From Streptomyces pactum (lineage in GTDB: Bacteria > Actinomycetota > Actinomycetes > Streptomycetales > Streptomycetaceae), in the NCBI RefSeq assembly GCF_016031615.1, contig NZ_JACYXC010000001.1:5270001-5334000 (forward strand): DNA of 64,000 nucleotides. The letters are read 5' to 3'. The notes under the pieces are model-generated. The model saw nothing but the letters and a program-made list of their open reading frames with translations, did no database searches and was not told the DNA's origin. Both the position numbers and the translations under genes were made by a program. Position 1 is the stretch's first letter. Every line of letters begins with the position of its first letter. Below, piece after piece: positions 57,322 to 64,000 of the stretch.

Positions 57322-57327
57322 TACGAT
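57322..57327 (+). promoter_or_regulatory. -10 hexamer of a probable leaderless promoter for the DinB-like gene
   Basis: TACGAT ends 6 bases before the ATG at 57334 and no Shine-Dalgarno sequence is present. Confidence 0.4.
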
Positions 57328-57333
57328 GCGGCC

Positions 57334-57861
57334 ATGACCGACACCGCTGCGCCGCTGGCCGAGCCGCCGCACACGCTGAGCGACCCGCGTGAGCTGCTCG
57401 ATGCCTACCTCGACTACTACCGGGCCGTGGTGCTCCGGAAGCTGGACGGCCTCTCGGAAACCGAATCACGCCACAGCCGGCTGCCGTCCGGCTGGTCGCC
57501 CGTCGAACTGCTGGCGCATCTGACGTGGGTCGAACGCCGTTGGTTCCGTTGGGGGTTCGCCGCCGAGCCACTGACCAACCCCTGGGGTGACCGCGGCCCC
57601 GACGACCGTTGGCACGTCCCCGCCTCCGACACCCTCGCCTCGCTCACCGCCCGCTTCGAGGAGACCTGCGCCCGCTCCCGCGAACTGGTCGCCGGGGTGC
57701 CCGGGGACCGGCGCGCGGCGGTCGGCGGCCGGTTCACCACCGAGGCCGAGGCGCCCTCGCTGAACTGGATCCTCTTCCACGTCCTCCAGGAGTACGCCCG
57801 CCACGCCGGCCAGCTGGACGTGGTCCGGGAGCTGGCCGACGGGCAGATCGGCGAGGTGTAG
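57334..57861 (+). CDS. DinB-family (DUF664) protein
   Basis: A 175-residue four-helix-bundle protein of the DinB/DUF664 superfamily. The three-histidine metal-site pattern is suggested by LLAHLTWVERRW and by LFHVLQEYARHAGQLDVVRE. Some members of the superfamily are thiol transferases (mycothiol- or bacillithiol-dependent), and actinobacteria use mycothiol, but a role for this copy is not known. Convergent with a hydrolase gene 106 bases away. Confidence 0.85.
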   Translation: MTDTAAPLAEPPHTLSDPRELLDAYLDYYRAVVLRKLDGLSETESRHSRLPSGWSPVELLAHLTWVERRWFRWGFAAEPLTNPWGDRGPDDRWHVPASDTLASLTARFEETCARSRELVAGVPGDRRAAVGGRFTTEAEAPSLNWILFHVLQEYARHAGQLDVVRELADGQIGEV

Positions 57862-57967
57862 GCGCCTCCGTCCGCGGCGTCCCGGTCCCGCGGCCCCCGG
57901 TCCCGCGGGCGGGCGGACAACGGGGACGGCCGGGTCCGGCGTGCGGTCCGGGCGGGCCACCGTCCGG

Positions 57968-58876
57968 TCAGGCCGGTGCGGCGACCCGGCGGGTGAGGAA
58001 GTCCCCGATCAGGTCCGCGATCGGCGCGGCGTGGGTCTCCAGCGCGAAGTGCCCGGTCGGCAGCAGGTGGACCTCGGCCTCCGGCAGGTCGCGCCGGAAG
58101 GCGGTCGCCCCCTCCGGCACGAAGATCTCGTCGTGGGCGCCCCAGACCGCGAGCAGCGGCACCTGGCTGGAGCGGAAGTACTCCTGGAACGCCGGGTAGA
58201 GGCCGAGGTTGCTGCCGTAGTCGCCGATCAGCCGGAGCTGGACGGCGGACTGGCCGGGCCGGGACATCAGGGCGATGTCGTGGTGCCAGGCGTCCGGGCT
58301 GAGCAGGCTCTGGTCGGCCACCCCGTGGGTGTACTGCCAGCGGATGCTTTCCGGGGACTGGAACCCCCGTGCGACCTCCTCGTTCTCCGGTGAGGGGTCG
58401 GCGATGTAGGCGAGCACCGGCGCCCATGCCGCCTCGCCCAGGCCCTCGCGGTAGGCGTTGCCGTTCTGCGTGATGATCGCGGTCACCCGCTCCGGGTGCG
58501 CGAGCGCCAGCCGCAGCCCGATGGGTGCCCCGTAGTCCTGGACGTAGAGCGCGAACCGGGTCAGCCCCAGCGCCTCGGTGAACCCGGCGGTCAGCTCGGC
58601 GAGCCGGGCGAAGGTGTAGGTGTCGTCGCCGTCCCGGGCCGGCGGTGCCGCGGAGTACCCGAAGCCGAGGTGGTCCGGGGCGATCAGCCGGAACCGGCCG
58701 GCCAGCAGCGGTATCAGGTCGCGGAACATGTGCGAGCTGGTCGGGAACCCGTGGAGGAGCAGGAGCACCGGGGCGTCCGGGTCCCCCGCCTCCCGGTAGA
58801 AGATCTCGTGCTCACCGACGGTGATGGTGCGGTGGTGGACCTGCTGGTGGACCTCGTGGCGTGGCGCATCGGCCAT
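57968..58876 (-). CDS. Alpha/beta hydrolase of haloalkane dehalogenase/epoxide hydrolase type
   Basis: A 302-residue enzyme with an aspartate nucleophile, D114 in YVQDYGAPIG, as in haloalkane dehalogenases and epoxide hydrolases; the oxyanion motif is HGFPTSS, and the general base lies in PTGHFALETHA. The acid is probably D in WGAHDEIF. Cap-domain tryptophans typical of dehalogenases cannot be judged by eye. I chose ATG 58876 (MADAPRHEVHQQ) with GGGGGT upstream; a GTG at 58918 is an alternative. An inverted repeat region lies 60-90 bases upstream. Confidence 0.85.
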   Translation of the reverse strand: MADAPRHEVHQQVHHRTITVGEHEIFYREAGDPDAPVLLLLHGFPTSSHMFRDLIPLLAGRFRLIAPDHLGFGYSAAPPARDGDDTYTFARLAELTAGFTEALGLTRFALYVQDYGAPIGLRLALAHPERVTAIITQNGNAYREGLGEAAWAPVLAYIADPSPENEEVARGFQSPESIRWQYTHGVADQSLLSPDAWHHDIALMSRPGQSAVQLRLIGDYGSNLGLYPAFQEYFRSSQVPLLAVWGAHDEIFVPEGATAFRRDLPEAEVHLLPTGHFALETHAAPIADLIGDFLTRRVAAPA

Positions 58877-58934
58877 CGCTGAACCCCCGTGTGTGCGGTG
58901 AGTGGTTGGCACGCTCACTCAACCGCACGAGAAT

Positions 58935-58963
58935 CTAACCTGTCAATGTTTGTTAGGGGGTTA
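58935..58963. promoter_or_regulatory. Operator-like repeats upstream of the dehalogenase-like gene
   Basis: CTAAC (58935-58939) pairs with GTTAG (58952-58956), and TAACC (58936-58940) with GGTTA (58959-58963). On the minus strand TTGACA lies within (58941-58946). The AT-rich character is unusual for the window, so this is probably the promoter/operator of the gene starting at 58876. No regulator gene is adjacent. Confidence 0.4.
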
Positions 58964-59172
58964 AAAATGTCGGCCGCACCCGCCGTCCGGCGGATGCGGC
59001 CGTCCCGTGCGCGGGGCAGGTCCTGTCCGACGGCCCGTCCCGCCCCCGTCCCGTCCCGTCCGTGGACCGTGCCCGGTGTCCCGCCGCGGTGCGGCGGCGT
59101 GTCCGGTGGGGACGTGGCACGGTGCGCGCCCGGGTCAGGGCGGGGCCGGCCGGTCGGGCGACCGGCGCACGG

Positions 59173-59823
59173 TCACTCCGGCCAGGGGGAGTTCCGGGTG
59201 ATCTCCACGAAGTCGCCCCGGGTGTAACCCGGCAGGAAGTGCTGGAGGACGTCGGCCTTCACGGTGCCGAACGCGGTCTCCGGCTTGGCGGCGATGCCGT
59301 CGGCGAACGACCGCAGGATGCGCTCCTTGAAGTCCGGGCGCGGGTGCAATGCGACGATCTCGGCCCGGTCCTCGTCCGGGATCTCGTCGAAGCCCAGACC
59401 CAGGACGTCGTACTCGACCCCGGCGGTCACCAGCGCCACCTCCGGCTCCATGAACTCCGGGACGCCCGGGGTGGTGTGCAGCGCGATGGCCGTCCACACC
59501 CGGCGGACGCTGTCCTCCGGGACCCCGTGGCTCTGCAGGAAGCGGCGCGCCTCGTCGGCGCCGTCCACCTCGAACCGGCGGCCGCTGTGGTGGAACTTCT
59601 CGCCCAGGCCCAGGTCGTGGAACATCGCGCCGATGTAGAGCAGCTCCGGGTCGTGGCTCAGGCCCCGGTGGCGGCCGCGCAGGCTGCCGAAGAAGTACAC
59701 CCGGCGGGAGTGGTGGTAGATCAGCTCGTTCGTGGTGTCCCGGACCAGTTCGGTGGCCTCGGCGGCGATCCTGGTGTCCGGTACGGCGACGGACGCGGGG
59801 GCGTGGTGGGGCGGGACCGTCAT
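59173..59823 (-). CDS. HD-domain hydrolase, cyanamide-hydratase-like
   Basis: A 216-residue metal-dependent HD-domain protein. The HD dyad is in AMFHDLGLG (H69, D70) with an upstream histidine in ELIYHHSRRVYFF and further ligands in FHHSGRRFEVDGAD and AIALHTTPGVP. The ELIYHHS.R.Y.FG segment is typical of the cyanamide hydratase branch (yeast DDI2-like), but actual substrate is unknown. ATG 59823 is preceded by GGAGGAG. It stands between the dehalogenase-like gene and the ABC exporter operon on the same strand. Confidence 0.85.
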   Translation of the reverse strand: MTVPPHHAPASVAVPDTRIAAEATELVRDTTNELIYHHSRRVYFFGSLRGRHRGLSHDPELLYIGAMFHDLGLGEKFHHSGRRFEVDGADEARRFLQSHGVPEDSVRRVWTAIALHTTPGVPEFMEPEVALVTAGVEYDVLGLGFDEIPDEDRAEIVALHPRPDFKERILRSFADGIAAKPETAFGTVKADVLQHFLPGYTRGDFVEITRNSPWPE

Positions 59824-60073
59824 GGTGGCTCCTCCTCGGTGTGCGGCACCCGCGCGCCCCGGTACGTGTCCCGGGGCGCACGCGGTACCTGCGGCCGGTC
59901 ATGGCCTCGACGACAGGTACCGCACCGGCGCCGCCGGTGCCAGAGCGCCCGTCCGGCCGCGCCGGTGACGCGCCGGGCCGCTTCACCCGGTCGGCGCCGG
60001 CCGCGACGGACGATTCCCGGGCAGGCCGGCGGGCCGGCCCCGGACGGTCCACCGGGGCCGGGGCGGGCCCGGG

Positions 60074-61951
60074 TCAGACCAGGCTCTCCCGCCACGCCTT
60101 GTGCAGGTCCGCGAAGCGCCCGCGGCCGGCGACGAGTTCGGCCGGGGCGCCGTCCTCCACGATCCGGCCGTCGGCCATCACCAGCACCCGGTCGGCGATC
60201 TCCACCGTGGACAGCCGGTGGGCGATGACCACCGCGGTGCGCCCGCGCAGCACCGTGTGCATGGCCCGCTGCACCGCCTGCTCACCGGGGATGTCCAGCG
60301 AGGAGGTCGCCTCGTCGAGGATGAGCACCGAGGGGTCGGCGAGCAGCGCGCGGGCGAAGGCGACCAGCTGGCGCTGGCCGGCGGAGATCCGGCCGCCGCG
60401 CTTGCGCACATCGGTGTCGTACCCGTCGGGCAGGGCGGCGATGAAGTCGTGCGCCCCGATCGCCTTGGCGGCCCGCTCGATGTCGGCGCGGCTCGCGTCC
60501 GGCCGGCCGATGGCGATGTTCTCCGCCACCGTGCCGGAGAACAGGAACGCCTCCTGGGTCACCATCACCACCCCGCGCCGCAGCTCCGGGGTGGCCAGCT
60601 CGCGCAGGTCCACCCCGTCCAGCAGGACGCGGCCCCCGGTGGGGTCGTAGAACCGGGCCAGCAGCTTGGCCAGGGTGGACTTGCCCGCCCCGGTGGAGCC
60701 GACCACCGCGACCGTCTGCCCGGCGGTCAGGGTCAGCCGGAAGCGCGGCAGCACCTCGCCGCCGGTCCGGTACGCGAACCGGACGTCCTCGAAGACCACC
60801 TCCCGCCCCGGCCGGTCACCGGGCCGGGCGGGCAGCGGGCGCGGCTCGGCCGGCTCGGGGACCGAGGGCCGCTGCGCCAGCAGCCCGGCGATCTTCTCCA
60901 GCGAGGCGGCGGCCGACTGGTACGAGTTGAGGAACATGCCCAGCCGGTCGATCGGGTCGTACAGCCGCCGCAGGTAGAGCGCCGCCGCGGCCAGCACGCC
61001 CAGCGCCAGATCGCCCGAGGCCACCCGGTGGGCGCCCCACAGCACCATGGCGGCGAGCGCGGTGTTCGCCACCAGCCGTGACCCGACCACGTACCGGGCC
61101 ATCTCCAGGATCGAGTCGCCGTTGACCCGTTCGTGGTGGCGGTTGAGCCGGTCGAACTCGGCGTCGTTGGCGCGTTCCCGGCGGAACGCCTGCACCGGGC
61201 GGATGCCGTTCATCGTCTCGGTGAACTTCACGATCACCGCGGCGACGGCGGAGGACCGCTTGCGGTAGACCCGCTGGGAGCGCCGGTCGAAGAGCCGGAC
61301 GAGCAGGTACAGCGGCCAGAACGACAGCACCGCCGCGGCGCCGAGCCCCCAGTCCAGCCAGAGCAGCACGGCCGAGATGTAGACCACCGACAGCGCGACC
61401 GCCAGCAGCTCCTCCAGCCCGTCGTTGACCAGCTCCCGCAGCGCCTCCACGTCGGTGGTGGCCCGGGAGATCAGCCGGCCGGAGGTGTACTGCTCGTGGA
61501 AGTCCACGCTGAGCGCCTGCGCGTGCCGGAAGATCCGGCCGCGCAGATCGAGCAGCGCGTCCTGGCCGACCCGGGACCAGGCGCTGATGAACGCGAACTG
61601 GAGCGCCCCGGAGGCGGCCGCGCACCCCAGGTAGGCCACCCCCACCGCGATCAGCGGGCCGTTGTCGTCGCGGCGCAGCGCGGGCACCGCGTCGTCGATC
61701 GCGTACGCCACCAGCAGCGGGCCCGCCTGGACCGCCGCCTGCTGGAGCAGGAGCAGCACGGCGGCGAGCCAGAACGGGCGGCGCAGCGGCGCCAGCAGCG
61801 ACCGCAGCAGGTCCCGGGCGGCACCGGGCGGGGCGGGCAGGGTGTCGCGGTCGAACGACTCCTGGCCGGCGGGCGGCACGGGCACCCCGGCGGCACCGGT
61901 GCCGGCCGGACTCCCGGCGGCGGGCGGCTGCCCGCTGGTGGAGGTGGTCAT
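60074..61951 (-). CDS. ABC exporter half-transporter B (canonical Walker B, degenerate signature)
   Basis: A 625-residue ABC exporter subunit: a low-complexity N terminus (1-40), six membrane helices (to about 350), and a nucleotide-binding domain with Walker A GSTGAGKST (K424), Q-loop TQEAFLFS, Walker B LILDEATSSLD with the catalytic glutamate, and H-loop IAHRLST. The ABC signature reads ISAGQRQ rather than LSGGQ. Its start overlaps the upstream half-transporter by ATGA, so the two form a heterodimer. Substrate unknown; the family includes multidrug and lipid exporters. Confidence 0.92.
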   Translation of the reverse strand: MTTSTSGQPPAAGSPAGTGAAGVPVPPAGQESFDRDTLPAPPGAARDLLRSLLAPLRRPFWLAAVLLLLQQAAVQAGPLLVAYAIDDAVPALRRDDNGPLIAVGVAYLGCAAASGALQFAFISAWSRVGQDALLDLRGRIFRHAQALSVDFHEQYTSGRLISRATTDVEALRELVNDGLEELLAVALSVVYISAVLLWLDWGLGAAAVLSFWPLYLLVRLFDRRSQRVYRKRSSAVAAVIVKFTETMNGIRPVQAFRRERANDAEFDRLNRHHERVNGDSILEMARYVVGSRLVANTALAAMVLWGAHRVASGDLALGVLAAAALYLRRLYDPIDRLGMFLNSYQSAAASLEKIAGLLAQRPSVPEPAEPRPLPARPGDRPGREVVFEDVRFAYRTGGEVLPRFRLTLTAGQTVAVVGSTGAGKSTLAKLLARFYDPTGGRVLLDGVDLRELATPELRRGVVMVTQEAFLFSGTVAENIAIGRPDASRADIERAAKAIGAHDFIAALPDGYDTDVRKRGGRISAGQRQLVAFARALLADPSVLILDEATSSLDIPGEQAVQRAMHTVLRGRTAVVIAHRLSTVEIADRVLVMADGRIVEDGAPAELVAGRGRFADLHKAWRESLV

Positions 61952-63873
61952 CGGTCGGCGTCCTCCTCGGGGTCGCGGAGCGGGCCGGACGGCGTGGCGG
62001 GCGCGGTGCCGTCCGGGGCCTCGGGCTGATGACCGGACATCAGCAGCCGGTACTCCGCGTTCTCCCGCAGCAGCTGCTGGTGGGTGCCCACGGCGGCGAT
62101 CCGTCCGCCGGACAGCAGCGCCACCCGGTCGGCGAGCAGCACGGTGGACGGCCGGTGCGCCACGATCAGTGCGGTGGTGGACGCCAGCACCTCGCGCAGC
62201 GCGGCCTCCACCAGCGCCTCGGTGTGGACGTCCAGCGCGGACAGCGGGTCGTCGAGCACCAGGTAGCGGGGGCGGCCGACGACCGCCCGGGCGAGCGCCA
62301 GCCGCTGCCGCTGCCCGCCGGACAGGCTCAGCCCCTGCTCGCCGACCTGGGTGCCGGTCCCCTGCGGCAGGGTGTGCACGAACCCGGCCTGGGCCACGGC
62401 CAGGGCCCGCTCCAGGTCCTCGGGGCCCGCGCCCTCCGCGCCCATCAGCACGTTCTCCCCCGCGGTGGCGGAGAACAGGGTCGGCTCCTCGAACGCCACC
62501 GCCACCAGGGACCGCAGCTCGCCGCGGTCCAGGGAGGTGATGTCCCGGCCGTCCACGGTGATCCGGCCGGCGGTCACCTCGTGGAGCCGCGGCACCAGCG
62601 CGGTCAGCGTGGTCTTCCCCGACCCGGTCGCGCCGACCAGCGCCATCGACTCGCCGGGCCGGATGTGCAGGTCCACCCCGCGCAGCACGGGCGGTTCGTC
62701 GGGCGGGGCGTCGGCGTACCGGAACACCACCCCCTCGAAGCGGAGCCCGGCGGTACCGGCGGTGACCGCCGGGGGACCGGCGGGACGGGTGGTACCGGCG
62801 GTTGCCGCCGAGGAACCGGTGGCGCCGGCGGTGGGCGCGGCGGTGCCGGCGGTGGGCGCGGCGTCCGGGGAGACGGCGTCCGCGGTGCCGGCGGCGGTGA
62901 TGGTGTCCGCGGCGTCCGCGGCGGGCGCGTCCATCACCTCGAAGTAGCGGTCGGTGGCCGTGGCCGAGTCCTGGCTGATCGCCAGCAGGAAGCCGATCGA
63001 CTCCACCGGCCACCGCAGCGCCAGCGCCGTGGAGAGGAAGGCGACCAGGGTGCCCGCCGACAGGTCGCCGTCGGCCACCTGCACCGTGCCCAGCAGCAGC
63101 GCCGCACCGATCGCCAGCTCCGGCAGCGTCATGATCAGCGCCCAGAGGGTGGCCAGCAGCCCCGCCTTGCGCAGTTCCGTGGTGCGCAGCCGGCGGGAGA
63201 GCGTACGGAACGCGCGCTCCTGGCTGCGGTGCTGCCCGAACCCCTTGATGATGCGGATGCCGAGGACGCCCTCCTCGACCACCGTCGTCAGGTCCCCCGC
63301 CTGGTCCTGCGAGAGCCGGGCGGCCGCCGAGTAGCGGGACTCGAAGTACGAGCAGAGCACCACCAGCGGCACCACCGGGCACAGCAGCACCAGCCCCAGC
63401 TGCCACCGCTGGTCCAGCAGGATCGCGAAGCCCAGGATGATGGTGGCCCCGTTGACGACCAGGAAGGTCAGCGGGAAGGCGAGGAACGTCCGCAGCAGCA
63501 TCAGGTCCGTGGTGGCCCGGGAGAGCAGCTGCCCGGACGGCCAGCGGTCGTGGAAGGAGACCGGCAGCCGTTGCAGGTGACGGTAGAGGTCGGCCCGCAT
63601 GGTCGCCTCCACCCCCGCCAGCGGCCGCGCCACCAGCCACCGGCGGAACCCGAACAGCGCCGCCTCGGCGATCCCCAGCCCGAGCAGCAGCGCCCCGCCC
63701 AGCCACACCCCGCCCGGGTCGCGGTCCGCCACCGGGCCGTCCACCAGCCACTTCAGCACCAGCGGAATGAGCAGGCTCACGCTGGAGGCGACGATCGCCA
63801 CCACCGCGGCGCCGAAGAGACGGACCCGCACCGGACGGACGTACGGCCACAGGCGCAGCAGGGAACGCACCAC
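61948..63873 (-). CDS. ABC exporter half-transporter A (degenerate ATP site)
   Basis: A 641-residue partner of the downstream gene: six helices (from RLFGAAVVAIVASSVSLLIP), a Pro/Ala/Thr linker at about 310-370, and a nucleotide-binding domain with Walker A GATGSGKTT (K420). The Q-loop has glutamate (AFEEPTLFS) and Walker B reads LVLDDPLSALD, with Asp for the catalytic Glu, while the signature LSGGQRQ is intact. The GTG at 63873 is the last visible start, but the frame stays open to the window edge with AGEPAA repeats and no ribosome binding site precedes this GTG, so the gene may begin beyond base 64000. Confidence 0.9.
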   Translation of the reverse strand: MVRSLLRLWPYVRPVRVRLFGAAVVAIVASSVSLLIPLVLKWLVDGPVADRDPGGVWLGGALLLGLGIAEAALFGFRRWLVARPLAGVEATMRADLYRHLQRLPVSFHDRWPSGQLLSRATTDLMLLRTFLAFPLTFLVVNGATIILGFAILLDQRWQLGLVLLCPVVPLVVLCSYFESRYSAAARLSQDQAGDLTTVVEEGVLGIRIIKGFGQHRSQERAFRTLSRRLRTTELRKAGLLATLWALIMTLPELAIGAALLLGTVQVADGDLSAGTLVAFLSTALALRWPVESIGFLLAISQDSATATDRYFEVMDAPAADAADTITAAGTADAVSPDAAPTAGTAAPTAGATGSSAATAGTTRPAGPPAVTAGTAGLRFEGVVFRYADAPPDEPPVLRGVDLHIRPGESMALVGATGSGKTTLTALVPRLHEVTAGRITVDGRDITSLDRGELRSLVAVAFEEPTLFSATAGENVLMGAEGAGPEDLERALAVAQAGFVHTLPQGTGTQVGEQGLSLSGGQRQRLALARAVVGRPRYLVLDDPLSALDVHTEALVEAALREVLASTTALIVAHRPSTVLLADRVALLSGGRIAAVGTHQQLLRENAEYRLLMSGHQPEAPDGTAPATPSGPLRDPEEDADR

Positions 63874-64000
63874 GGAGCGGCGTCGCGCCGGCTCCCCGGC
63901 GTCGCGCGTCCGGGGCTCCTTCGCGGCCGGCTCCCCGGCGGCCGGTGTCCCGGGCCCGCCCGCGGCCGGCTCCCCGGCGGGCCGGGCGACGGGGCTGCCG

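Noticed and set aside
58967..59227. Short plus-strand frame with ATG after AGGGGG near the dehalogenase-like gene
   Set aside because: The protein would be Arg/Pro/Gly-rich and overlap the HD-domain gene convergently. The AGGGGG lies within the inverted repeats judged to be an operator for the other strand.

Overview
This window reads as a stretch of the core chromosome of a Streptomyces species. The DNA is very GC-rich, GTG starts are frequent, coding regions have G or C at nearly every third position, and TTA codons are almost absent (one found). Gene content and order (MarR regulator, AIM24 genes, DUF3817 gene, icmA, thioredoxin/TPR gene, pyk-ackA-pta-pfkA, maltosyl pathway glgB-mak-treS-glgE, paired M4 metalloproteases, paired ABC exporter halves) resemble, from memory, the SCO5404-SCO5451 segment of S. 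coelicolor. I could not run an alignment. No rRNA, tRNA, CRISPR array, prophage or insertion sequence was recognised.

Layout. 1-5.3 kb: a sensor kinase (cut by the window edge), a MarR regulator (probable AbsC ortholog), three tandem AIM24 genes, a DUF3817 membrane protein and a thiamine-binding MTH1187-type protein. 5.4-13.7 kb: a divergent ArsR-like regulator/MFS exporter pair, a second MarR regulator, DUF4180 and DUF3817 proteins, the large subunit of isobutyryl-CoA mutase (icmA) behind a palindromic operator, a TetR regulator, and a thioredoxin-TPR protein. 13.7-17.3 kb: a three-gene operon of exported or membrane proteins (DUF6230, DUF6114, and an acidic-repeat protein) with a 500-base structured leader. 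17.3-23.9 kb: central carbon genes pyk, ackA and pta, with pfkA divergent. 24-33.9 kb: an alpha/beta hydrolase, then a sugar module with a secreted GH65 enzyme carrying a discoidin domain, two paralogous tandem-HTH regulators, and an ABC sugar importer without its own ATPase.

34-38.8 kb: a CitA/DcuS-type two-component system divergent from a DctA dicarboxylate symporter; the kinase holds the only TTA codon I found. 40-50.5 kb: a DUF3515 protein and the GlgE pathway (glgE, treS, maltokinase, glgB), which makes alpha-glucan from trehalose via maltose 1-phosphate. An oppositely oriented alpha/beta hydrolase gene interrupts the order between treS and maltokinase. 51-57 kb: a serine hydrolase and two paralogous secreted thermolysin-like metalloproteases. 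57.3-64 kb: a DinB-like protein, a dehalogenase/epoxide-hydrolase-like enzyme, a cyanamide-hydratase-like HD protein, and a two-gene heterodimeric ABC exporter whose upstream end touches the window edge.

Several genes show a -10 hexamer of the form TANNNT placed 6-8 bases before the start codon with no Shine-Dalgarno sequence, the pattern of leaderless mRNAs. Many intergenic gaps hold short GC-rich tandem repeats. All functional calls come from reading motifs and protein families by eye.
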